From Mariprofundus sp. EBB-1 (GTDB lineage: Bacteria > Pseudomonadota > Zetaproteobacteria > Mariprofundales > Mariprofundaceae), in NCBI RefSeq assembly GCF_003665155.1, contig NZ_RCFQ01000026.1:1-44615 (forward strand): a DNA stretch of 44,615 nt. The letters run 5' to 3'. This document shows, one piece after another, positions 8,249 to 14,770 of this stretch. A program made the position numbers and the translations under genes. The notes below the pieces were generated by a model. The model searched no databases. It was not told where the DNA came from and worked only from the letters and a program-made list of their open reading frames with translations. Position 1 is the stretch's first letter. Each line of letters begins with the position of its first letter.

Positions 8249-9415
8249 ATGAAAAGAATAAAATTAGTGCGTTTGATGTTGGGGCTGTTTGCACTGCTAT
8301 TGCCGCAGCAGGCCGCAGCGTATATGGGTATTTGCTGTGGCAAGTGTGGTGGTAATATGCCGATGAATATTGCTGGTGGAGGTGTGCCGGAAACCCATGA
8401 GTTTCGTTTCAAGATCAATCCGGAATTGATGCACATGCAAGGTTTGCGCAGTGGTACAACGACTGTTGATGGTGGCTCACTGCTAGGAAATCCTGCGCTA
8501 GGGAAGTATATGGCTGTGCAAGAACGTATGGACATGAGCATGCTCAATATTTCTGCCGGTTATAGTTTCAGTGAGCGCTTTTTTGCCGGTGTGATGGGCA
8601 TGTATGTGGATAAGCGAATGGATATGAAGTTCAGCTCTATGATGAGCATGCCAGCGATGGCCGGTGTGCCCGGCTTTACCATGAAATCACATGGTGTGGG
8701 TGACACCATGCTGATGGCCAAATACCTGTTGTGGGCCGATGATATCTTGATTCCGAGCAGTCAGGTTTCTCTGTTTGCTGGTTTGAGTCTGCCCACCGGT
8801 TCTATCAGTCAACGAAATAGTGAACATCCAATGGCAGTACGTAAAAATGAACTTTTGCCTTATGGTATGCAGCTGGGAACGGGGACTTATGACCCTACCT
8901 TGGGATTGTTGTATCAGGGTTCAAACTCGCCCATGTGGTGGGGGCTTAATGGTATGTACACGGCGCGTTTGCATGATAATAGCCAAGGTTATCGGCATGG
9001 TAACAGAGGCAAAGTGGATGCCTATCTGATGTATCAGCCGCGTGTGGATACCGTGCTTGAGCTTCAACTTAATGGGACGTGGGATGGTACATTGAAAGGG
9101 CAGGCCAATGCAGCACTTTCCGGTGCATCCGGGCATGCCGTACAGGGCAATGCTGCTTCACCATTTATGACGCCATTGTGGGATACCAACAATTACGGTG
9201 GAACGCAGTTGTTTGCGACAACAGGGGTGCAGTGGCAACCGATGCCATTCAATATTATCAATGCACAAGTGAGTCTGCCGCTCTATCGCAGGCTCAATGG
9301 CGTGCAAATGGAGACGGATTGGCGCGTATCGTTGACATGGTATGTTGAGTTGCCAACAGCGAAAAGCATTCGTTCTCAAAAGCTCGATCATGGCCCAAGC
9401 CACTTGGGATTTTAG
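8249..9415 (+). CDS. Met-rich outer-membrane beta-barrel protein with CCGKC motif
   Basis: The 388-residue product has a signal peptide (MKRIKLVRLMLGLFALLLPQQAAA). The mature N-terminus carries CCGKCGGN (C29, C30, C33), followed by alternating amphipathic strands with many aromatic and Gly residues and a final strand WRVSLTWYVEL, typical of an outer-membrane barrel. Methionine is unusually common, for example KRMDMKFSSMMSMPAM. It resembles the transporter-like barrel group often labelled MetA-pathway/alpha-barrel in annotation, but I cannot name a subfamily. The start at 8249 is chosen because of the signal peptide and the upstream GGGTGG; the frame is also open back to 8192. Cys and Met richness suggests copper(I) contact, an inference only. 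Confidence 0.75.
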   Translation: MKRIKLVRLMLGLFALLLPQQAAAYMGICCGKCGGNMPMNIAGGGVPETHEFRFKINPELMHMQGLRSGTTTVDGGSLLGNPALGKYMAVQERMDMSMLNISAGYSFSERFFAGVMGMYVDKRMDMKFSSMMSMPAMAGVPGFTMKSHGVGDTMLMAKYLLWADDILIPSSQVSLFAGLSLPTGSISQRNSEHPMAVRKNELLPYGMQLGTGTYDPTLGLLYQGSNSPMWWGLNGMYTARLHDNSQGYRHGNRGKVDAYLMYQPRVDTVLELQLNGTWDGTLKGQANAALSGASGHAVQGNAASPFMTPLWDTNNYGGTQLFATTGVQWQPMPFNIINAQVSLPLYRRLNGVQMETDWRVSLTWYVELPTAKSIRSQKLDHGPSHLGF

Positions 9416-9424
9416 GCGTTTATC

Positions 9425-9697
9425 ATGAGAAAAGTAATGATGATTCTGCTGTTTTCTGTGATTTTACCCGGTTTGGCATGTGCTGAAATTCCTGATGCAA
9501 ACTCCCCGGATGCACAGGTGTATGCCAACCATTGTGCCAGTTGCCATGTGTTACCGCATCCGGGCCGGTTGGATTGGCAGGGCTGGCGTAACATGCTCTA
9601 TTTGATGGAAAAGCGTATGGAAGAACGTGGTGTGGATAAACCGACTGCTGAGCAGTGGCAGGCGATTGCGCGTTATGTGAAATCGCATGCACGTTAG
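9425..9697 (+). CDS. Small periplasmic cytochrome c
   Basis: A 90-residue protein with a signal peptide (MRKVMMILLFSVILPGLACA) and one haem c motif CASCH at residues 37-41. Met residues downstream (M57, M61, M65) could be the axial ligand. The C-terminal helix WQAIARYVKSHAR matches the closing helix of class I cytochromes, although the whole is short. It follows the barrel gene by 9 bases, and its end lies 34 bases before the preferred start of the next gene, so these genes are co-transcribed. It probably shuttles electrons for the neighbouring thioredoxin or metal-binding proteins; that is an inference. Confidence 0.85.
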   Translation: MRKVMMILLFSVILPGLACAEIPDANSPDAQVYANHCASCHVLPHPGRLDWQGWRNMLYLMEKRMEERGVDKPTAEQWQAIARYVKSHAR

Positions 9698-9731
9698 ATT
9701 GAGTGGTATGAAAAGAGGGAGGATGAACTGG

Positions 9732-10265
9732 ATGCGGATGTTGATGATGATGTGTGCACTATTTCTGCATTCAGCGTTGATCTATGCAGATCCGATGGAA
9801 ATATTTGGTGTAGTACAACCGAAGGTTCGTATGATGGCGCCGGATTTTTCTCTGAAAGGTGTGGATGGCAACATGCGAACGCTCTCTTCTCTACGCGGTA
9901 AATCAGTGATACTACACTTTTGGGCAACATGGTGCGCACCTTGTCGTCAGGAGATGCCTGTATTGCACGCGTTGAGCAAAGAGTTGGAGGATAAAAACTT
10001 TGTCTTGCTCTGCGTGAATGTGGATCGCGGTAATCAGGACGGTGTGAAAGCATTTATGGAGGAGATTAAGCCCGGTTTTAATTCCTTGCTTGATCCTGAA
10101 GGTGATGTGCGCAATGCCTATTCGATTCGAGCTCTACCAACGAGCTATTTGATAGGCAGGGATGGCAAAATTTCGGGTTTGATTATGGGTGAGCGTGATT
10201 GGAGCAAAGCTGCACCAGCCTTATTTAACATGATGCAGGGAGATGTGAAAGATATTGTGGAGTAA
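9732..10265 (+). CDS. TlpA/ResA-like thioredoxin
   Basis: This is a thioredoxin-fold protein with a WCAPC redox motif in HFWATWCAPCRQEMP, the AlkhypC/redoxin-type N-terminus APDFSLKGVDGNMRTLSSLRGKSV, and the cis-Pro loop RALPTSYLIG. The N-terminus MRMLMMMCALFLHSALIYA is a signal peptide or anchor. The start at 9732 is preferred because GGGAGG stands 9 bases upstream; in-frame ATGs at 9708 and 9723 are alternatives, and the frame is open to 9687. It is the last gene of the CGCGCH-barrel-cytochrome set and is a second TlpA homologue within 2.5 kb, the other being divergent at 7249. Confidence 0.88.
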   Translation: MRMLMMMCALFLHSALIYADPMEIFGVVQPKVRMMAPDFSLKGVDGNMRTLSSLRGKSVILHFWATWCAPCRQEMPVLHALSKELEDKNFVLLCVNVDRGNQDGVKAFMEEIKPGFNSLLDPEGDVRNAYSIRALPTSYLIGRDGKISGLIMGERDWSKAAPALFNMMQGDVKDIVE

Positions 10266-10414
10266 ATTTTCGAGTTTTATGATTGCTTTCATTAGTTTAT
10301 CGATTCACTCTGACTTCTTAGCGATATGAAAAAGGCACATCTTCTCTGTGTATCTTGCAGGGTGTCAAATGGCGTTGTATTGAGATGATGAAGGTGTGCG
10401 AATAACTTTGGTAC

Positions 10415-10443
10415 TTGCGTTTTACGAAATGCATACGATACTT
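10415..10443 (+). promoter_or_regulatory. Candidate sigma70-type promoter for the sulfur operon
   Basis: TTGCGT (10415-10420) and ATACTT (10438-10443) are separated by 17 bases and sit just upstream of the S-box aptamer. The -10 box is imperfect, so this is a plausible rather than proven promoter. It is the best pair I see in the 464-base region 10266-10729. Confidence 0.3.
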
Positions 10444-10454
10444 CGCGCACATAT

Positions 10455-10600
10455 TAAATCCGGTTTATTCAGAGCGGTGGAGGGTGCAGGCCCTACGAGA
10501 CCGCGGCAACCGCCCAACGATACCTATACGGAATCCGAGGAGAATGGTGCCAATGCCTGCCTGAGAAGTTTACTTCGAGGGAGCGATGATGCGGGTTGTT
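10455..10600 (+). ncRNA. SAM-I (S-box) riboswitch
   Basis: The conserved S-box core is readable in order: AGAGCGGTGGAGGG, GGCCCTACGA, CCGCGGCAACC, GGTGCCAATGCC, then a P4 hairpin GAAG-TTTA-CTTC. The closing stem P1 can form between AATCCG near 10457 and CGGGTT near 10592. In this family SAM binding in the junction of P1-P4 favours a downstream terminator. The aptamer is followed by exactly such a terminator at 10637 and then by thrC and the rest of the sulfur assimilation genes, so high SAM should switch the operon off. Confidence 0.88.
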
Positions 10601-10636
10601 ACGGTTTGGTGCACGTTCGCGTGTACTCTCTCTTTC

Positions 10637-10667
10637 AACCTTCGCCATCATTGCGGAGGTTTTTTTA
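10637..10667 (+). terminator. Riboswitch-controlled intrinsic terminator
   Basis: ACCTTCGC and GCGGAGGT pair as an 8-base stem with a CATCATT loop, followed directly by a run of seven T. It sits between the S-box aptamer and thrC, the arrangement of transcription-attenuating S-boxes. Confidence 0.85.
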
Positions 10668-10729
10668 TATCTGCTTTTTGCTTGCAGATATCATTACGCT
10701 TCTCTGAATACCGTCATGGAGTTTGATGA

Positions 10730-11971
10730 ATGAATATTGTACGTGCTTTGAAATGTCGCGAATGTGGTCAGGAATATGATATTGAGCCGACGCATGTGTG
10801 TGAGTTCTGTTTTGGACCGCTGGAAGTGGTATATGACTATGAAAAGCTGGATGGGTATTTTACCCGGGAGCTGATTGAGTCGCGTCCACAGACCATGTGG
10901 CGTTATAAAGAGCTGTTGCCAATCAATGGTGATCCGACTGTAGGGGCTCAGAATGGTTTTACACCATTGGTGCGTGCGAAGAACCTTGAGAAGGTGCTTG
11001 GTGTTAAAGAGCTTTATATTAAAAACGATTCAGTCTGTTATCCGACCCTCTCATTTAAGGACCGTGTGGTATCTGTTGCTTTATCCAAAGCTGTTGAATT
11101 CGGCTTTACAACCGTGGCTTGTGCATCAACCGGTAACCTGGCTGGTTCGGTAGCGGCCAATGCAGCGGCAGCGGGCTTGGAATCCTATGTGTTTATTCCA
11201 CATGATCTGGAGCAAGGTAAAATCCTTGGTGCTGGTGTGTTTGGTACCAATATCATCGGTATCAAAGGTAAATATGACGATGTAAACCGTTTGTGCTCGG
11301 AAGTGGCCGGTAAATATGGTTGGGCATTTGTGAATGTGAATGTGCGCCCGTTTTATGCTGAAGGTTCCAAATCACTGGGTTATGAAGTGATGGAGCAACT
11401 GGGCTGGAAAGCGCCTAAACATATTGTTGTGCCGATGGCTTCAGGTTCTTTATGTACTAAGGTTGATAAATCAATTAAGGAATTTATCAAACTTGGTCTG
11501 ATCGAAGATAACCAAACAGCAGTATATGGTGCTCAGGCAACGGGTTGTTCTCCGATTGCCAAGTCTGTGAAAGATGGTACGGATATGATTCATCCGGTGC
11601 ATGCCGATACGATTGCCAAGTCTTTGGCGATTGGTAATCCTGCTGATGGTTACTACGCCAACCGGGTGATCAATGAATCCGGTGGCTGGGCTGAAGATAT
11701 TTCGGATGATGAAGTGGTTGCAGCCATGAAGCTATTGGCTGAAACTGAAGGCATCTTTGCTGAAACGGCTGGTGGTGTGACACTGGGCTGTGCCAAGAAG
11801 ATGATTGAATCAGGTAAGTTGCCGCGTGATGAGTCCATTGTATTGTGTATTACTGGTAATGGCTTGAAGACAATGGAAGCTGTGGCTGATGCGGTTACTA
11901 AGCCACGTATTATTGAAGCAAGCTTGAAAGAGTTTGATCTGTTAGCAGAAGCCGACGGCGTCAATGTGTAA
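10730..11971 (+). CDS. thrC: Threonine synthase-like PLP enzyme
   Basis: Threonine synthase converts O-phosphohomoserine to threonine. This 413-residue protein has a zinc-ribbon N-terminus (C9, C12, C24, C27) and a fold-type II PLP core with the Schiff-base lysine in SFKDR (K110), the STGNLAGS phosphate loop and a C-terminal TGNGLK motif. A GGAG is placed about 9 bases before the ATG. It is the first gene after an S-box riboswitch and precedes sulfur-carrier, CysK, MoeB and sulfite reductase genes. SAM control of a threonine-branch enzyme is unexpected, since ThrC competes with methionine synthesis for O-phosphohomoserine; it could be a housekeeping ThrC in an aspartate/sulfur regulon or a relative using O-phosphohomoserine with a sulfur donor. 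The family call is firm; the substrate call is not. Confidence 0.9.
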   Translation: MNIVRALKCRECGQEYDIEPTHVCEFCFGPLEVVYDYEKLDGYFTRELIESRPQTMWRYKELLPINGDPTVGAQNGFTPLVRAKNLEKVLGVKELYIKNDSVCYPTLSFKDRVVSVALSKAVEFGFTTVACASTGNLAGSVAANAAAAGLESYVFIPHDLEQGKILGAGVFGTNIIGIKGKYDDVNRLCSEVAGKYGWAFVNVNVRPFYAEGSKSLGYEVMEQLGWKAPKHIVVPMASGSLCTKVDKSIKEFIKLGLIEDNQTAVYGAQATGCSPIAKSVKDGTDMIHPVHADTIAKSLAIGNPADGYYANRVINESGGWAEDISDDEVVAAMKLLAETEGIFAETAGGVTLGCAKKMIESGKLPRDESIVLCITGNGLKTMEAVADAVTKPRIIEASLKEFDLLAEADGVNV

Positions 11972-12024
11972 CTGACTCAGTTCACTACTGACGTTCTATA
12001 GACAGTGTTGAAAATGCTCACAAA

Positions 12025-12118
12025 AAGGCAGGATGCCGTTTGCACAAGCTTTAGCTTGCCTGAGAGAGCCATGGATGGCTCGAATGACTTACAGTAGTAA
12101 GCTGTGCTTTCCCGCCTT
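12025..12118 (+). ncRNA. Multi-hairpin structured element between thrC and the MoaD-like gene
   Basis: Within the 227-base gap after thrC, an outer helix AAGGC...GCCTT (12025-12029 with 12114-12118), extended by GG/CC, encloses three small perfect hairpins in a row: CAAGC-TTTA-GCTTG (12045-12058), GAGCCA-TGGA-TGGCTC (12066-12081) and CTTAC-AGTA-GTAAG (12088-12101). Such a cloverleaf-like arrangement could be a regulatory leader, a processing site or a repeat element. I do not recognise a known RNA family, and there is no ORF in it. Confidence 0.35.
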
Positions 12119-12198
12119 GTTCTCAAGCTATCCAGCGGTAACCTGAATCAGTTAAGTGAAATTGAAGTTTGAAAAATGAATAGAAATAGGAGAAACAA

Positions 12199-12477
12199 AT
12201 GAGTGTAACTGTACGTATCCCAACCCCTTTGCGTAAATTGACTGCTGGTGCTGATGAAGTATCGATTGAAGGCGCTAATGTAGGCGCGATGATTGATAAT
12301 CTGGAAGCAGCTCACCCTGGCCTGAAAGAGCGTCTATGTGATGATACCGGTGAAATCCGTCGTTTTGTAAACATATATGTAAATGATGAAGATGTGCGTT
12401 TTATGGGTGGCCGTAATGCTGAGTTGAAAGATGGTGATGAACTATCCATCGTTCCTGCAATTGCAGGCGGTATTTAA
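12199..12477 (+). CDS. MoaD/ThiS-like sulfur carrier protein
   Basis: A 92-residue beta-grasp protein. Family features are the N-terminal strand MSVTVRIPTPLRKLT, the central VNIYVNDEDVRF, the LKDGDELSIVPAIAGG stretch and a C-terminal Gly-Gly. Proteins of this type are adenylated at the Gly-Gly end by a MoeB/ThiF enzyme and carry sulfur as a thiocarboxylate. Here one Ile follows the Gly-Gly, so the tail would have to be trimmed before activation, as is known for some sulfur carriers processed by JAMM proteases; no such protease is encoded in the window. AGGAG precedes the ATG. Its stop overlaps the start of the NIL gene (TAATG), and the MoeB-like partner is three genes downstream. Confidence 0.9.
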   Translation: MSVTVRIPTPLRKLTAGADEVSIEGANVGAMIDNLEAAHPGLKERLCDDTGEIRRFVNIYVNDEDVRFMGGRNAELKDGDELSIVPAIAGGI

Positions 12478-12716
12478 TGAAATCCCGCGTCTATCTGACA
12501 TTTGTTCAAAGTCATATTCGCGAGCCGCTTATCTGGAAATTGGCCAAAGAGTTTGATGTTGTAACCAATATCAGAATGGCTGAAGTCAAAGATGGCATGG
12601 GTCTGGTTGGTCTGGAAATTGACGGCGCTGATGATGTGGTTGAGGCTGCAATTCAGTGGTTGATTTCAGAGGGTGTTCAGGTCTCTCCGATTGAACAGGA
12701 CGTTATCGAAGGTTAA
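12477..12716 (+). CDS. NIL-domain protein
   Basis: A 79-residue stand-alone NIL domain, a ferredoxin-like fold also found at the C-terminus of MetN methionine ABC transporters and in sulfur/Fe-S proteins that make homocysteine. Recognisable features are RVYLTFVQSHIREPLIWKLA, the VVTNIRMAEVKDGMGLVGLEIDG core and the C-terminal GVQVSPIEQDV. It overlaps the sulfur carrier gene by one base and so is translationally coupled to it. Its job may be to bind a sulfur amino acid or to sit with the carrier; neither can be shown here. Confidence 0.85.
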   Translation: MKSRVYLTFVQSHIREPLIWKLAKEFDVVTNIRMAEVKDGMGLVGLEIDGADDVVEAAIQWLISEGVQVSPIEQDVIEG

Positions 12717-12724
12717 AACCGTTT

Positions 12725-12798
12725 ACCACGAAGGCACAGAGACACAAAGAAAACCCATTTAATGGAATGCTTTGTGCCTTGCTGTCTTTGTGCTGATA
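12725..12798. repeat. Dispersed inverted repeat, copy C
   Basis: ACCACGAAGGCACAGAGA on the left is opposed by CTTTGTG and related words on the right, giving a long imperfect hairpin. It occupies most of the gap between the NIL gene and cysK inside the operon. The cysK ribosome binding site begins just past its right end. Confidence 0.65.
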
Positions 12799-12823
12799 AA
12801 GGTTAAGGTGAAAGGAGTGGGTT

Positions 12824-13756
12824 ATGACGATATACAATAATGCAGCCGAAACAGTGGGGAACACTCCTCTGATTCGTTTAAATCGCATTGGTGCTGATCT
12901 TGATGCTGAAATCATTGCAAAATGTGAATTTTACAATCCCTTGAATTCAGTCAAAGATCGTATTGGTAAAGCCATGATTGAAGCGGCAGAAGCTGACGGT
13001 AGTTTGAAACCGGGTGGCGTGATCGTTGAAGCTACATCGGGAAATACCGGTATTGCACTGGCTTTTGTTGCACGAGCCAAGGGTTATCGTTGTATTTTGG
13101 TGATGCCTGAATCAATGAGTCTTGAGCGTCGCAAATTGTTGAAACTACTGGGTGCCGAATTGGTTTTAACACCTGCTGAAAAAGGCATGAAAGGAGCGCT
13201 TGCTGAAGCTGAGGCGATAACAGCATCTTCTGAAGGCGCATTTATGGCGCAGCAATTTGATAACCCGGCCAACCCTGAAATTCACCGCCAGACTACGGCA
13301 GAAGAGATCTGGGCTGATACCGATGGTAATGTTGATGTGTTGGTGGCTGGCGTTGGTACAGGTGGTACGATCACAGGTACGGCAGAAGTATTGAAAGCGC
13401 GTAATCCGAATTTCAAGGCTATTGCGGTAGAGCCTGCTGATTCGCCGGTGATGTCCGGTGAAGCTCCTGGTCCTCATAAAATTCAAGGTATTGGCGCTGG
13501 TTTTATTCCCAAGAACTTGAATATGGATATTGTTGATGGTGTTGAAAAGGTCAGCAATGACGAAGCATTTGCAATGGCACGCCGTCTCTCCAGTGAAGAG
13601 GGAATCCCTGGTGGTATTTCATCTGGTGCTGCTGTTGCCGCTGCACTTAAAGTGGCAGCTAAACCTGAAATGAAAGGCAAACGCATTGTCGTGATTCTGC
13701 CATCAATGGCAGAGCGTTATATGTCTACGGATCTGTTTAAAGGCATCGAAATTTAA
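12824..13756 (+). CDS. cysK: O-acetylserine sulfhydrylase (cysteine synthase)
   Basis: It replaces the acetyl group of O-acetylserine with sulfide to give cysteine, using PLP. Motifs in order: [16 protein letters not shown] with the PLP lysine K44, the substrate loop [10 protein letters not shown], the PLP phosphate loop [10 protein letters not shown], and GGISSGAAV near the C-terminus, ending [17 protein letters not shown] lies before the ATG. In cysteine synthases of the CysM type paired with a sulfur-carrier protein the donor is a carrier thiocarboxylate; the CysK-like ISSGAA and ERY motifs here fit the sulfide-using type, but the sulfur carrier close by leaves the true donor open. Confidence 0.93.
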   Translation: MTIYNNAAETVGNTPLIRLNRIGADLDAEIIAKCEFYNPLNSVKDRIGKAMIEAAEADGSLKPGGVIVEATSGNTGIALAFVARAKGYRCILVMPESMSLERRKLLKLLGAELVLTPAEKGMKGALAEAEAITASSEGAFMAQQFDNPANPEIHRQTTAEEIWADTDGNVDVLVAGVGTGGTITGTAEVLKARNPNFKAIAVEPADSPVMSGEAPGPHKIQGIGAGFIPKNLNMDIVDGVEKVSNDEAFAMARRLSSEEGIPGGISSGAAVAAALKVAAKPEMKGKRIVVILPSMAERYMSTDLFKGIEI

Positions 13757-13765
13757 AAAGACTTA

Positions 13766-13836
13766 ACCACAGAGTCACAGAGACATAGAGAAAACCAGAT
13801 AGGTTTTTCCTTTGCGTCCTTTGCGTCCTTTGCGGT
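13766..13836. repeat. Dispersed inverted repeat, copy D
   Basis: ACCACAGAG and CTTTGCGGT bound a unit whose right half has the 9-base word TTTGCGTCC repeated. The sequence AAAAGACTTAACCAC just before and at its left end is shared with copy E. It fills the gap between cysK and the moeB-like gene. Confidence 0.75.
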
Positions 13837-13855
13837 AAACGAGGTTTAGTTATCT

Positions 13856-14677
13856 ATGATTGATTTTACAGAAGAACAAATTGAGCGCTATTCGCGCCAT
13901 ATTATTTTGCCGGAAGTGGGTGCTGAAGGGCAGTCTAAACTGCTTGAATCCAAAGTATTTATGATTGGTGCTGGTGGGCTTGGTTCGCCAGTAGCTTACT
14001 ATCTGGCTGCAGCCGGTGTTGGTACCATTGGTATCGCCGATGCGGACGTGGTGGATTCATCCAATTTACAGCGTCAGATTATTCACAATCAGGATCGTAT
14101 TGGTATGCCCAAGGTGGAGAGTGCGCGTGAAACCATGCAAGCACTGAATCCTGATGTGAAGGTCAATACCTACAACTATTTTGTGACCGAAGACAATATT
14201 CGTGAGATTATTTCCGAGTATGATTTGATCATCGATGGCTGTGATAATTTTCCGACCCGGTTCCTGGTTAATGATGCCTGCTATATGGAAAAGAAACCGT
14301 TGATTTCCGGTGCGATGTTCCGTTTTGAAGGTCAGGTTGCCACGTTCAAACCACATCAGGTGAAGGGCGCTCCATGTTACCGTTGTCTCTATCCTGAGCC
14401 ACCACCAGCAGGTTTGGTTCCCTCTTGTTCGGAAGCGGGTATTTTGGGTGCCTTAGCTGGTGCAGTGGGTACGATTCAGGCTGTTGAAGCCGTAAAAGAA
14501 TTGCTTGGTATTGGTGATTCTCTGGCTGGCAAGTTGATGGTGTTCGATGCGCTGCGCATGGAATGGAAGAAACTGAAACTGCGTAAAGATCCGGGTTGCC
14601 CTCTTTGTGGTGATAATCCAACCATTACTGAGCTACAAACTTACGAACAAGCCTGCGAACTGAAGTTCGGCGAGTAA
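13856..14677 (+). CDS. moeB: MoeB/ThiF-family sulfur-carrier adenylyltransferase
   Basis: It adenylates the C-terminal glycine of a ubiquitin-like sulfur carrier. The 273-residue chain shows the nucleotide loop GAGGLGSP (39-46), the acidic ADADVVDSSNLQRQ stretch, DGCDNFPTR, the putative catalytic Cys in SCSEAGILG (C191) and a zinc site of two CxxC pairs (C174/C177 and C248/C251). There is no rhodanese extension, so it cannot supply its own sulfur from a rhodanese domain. The natural client is the MoaD-like protein at 12199. It is flanked by repeats D and E. Confidence 0.92.
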   Translation: MIDFTEEQIERYSRHIILPEVGAEGQSKLLESKVFMIGAGGLGSPVAYYLAAAGVGTIGIADADVVDSSNLQRQIIHNQDRIGMPKVESARETMQALNPDVKVNTYNYFVTEDNIREIISEYDLIIDGCDNFPTRFLVNDACYMEKKPLISGAMFRFEGQVATFKPHQVKGAPCYRCLYPEPPPAGLVPSCSEAGILGALAGAVGTIQAVEAVKELLGIGDSLAGKLMVFDALRMEWKKLKLRKDPGCPLCGDNPTITELQTYEQACELKFGE

Positions 14678-14685
14678 AAGACTTA

Positions 14686-14754
14686 ACCACGAAGAGCACG
14701 AAGAGCATGAAGGGATATTTTATTTTTCTTCGTGTGCTTCGTGTCCTCTGTGGT
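14686..14754. repeat. Dispersed inverted repeat, copy E
   Basis: ACCACGAAGAGCACGAAGAG on the left is opposed by CTTCGTGTGCTTCGTG and CTCTGTGGT on the right; the arms pair well enough for a long stem. It lies between the moeB-like gene and the sulfite reductase gene, and the AGAGG used as ribosome binding site of the latter is at its right edge. Confidence 0.75.
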
Positions 14755-14770
14755 GAAAAGAGGTTAAACG

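Noticed and set aside
10396-10707. 103-codon open frame upstream of thrC
   Set aside because: It covers the S-box aptamer and terminator, has no ribosome binding site and is of improbable composition; the riboswitch explains the region.
13766-13836. Tandem TTTGCGTCC copies as a possible CRISPR or minisatellite
   Set aside because: Repeats are 9 bases with no spacers, and they are the arm of a dispersed inverted repeat; no array is present.
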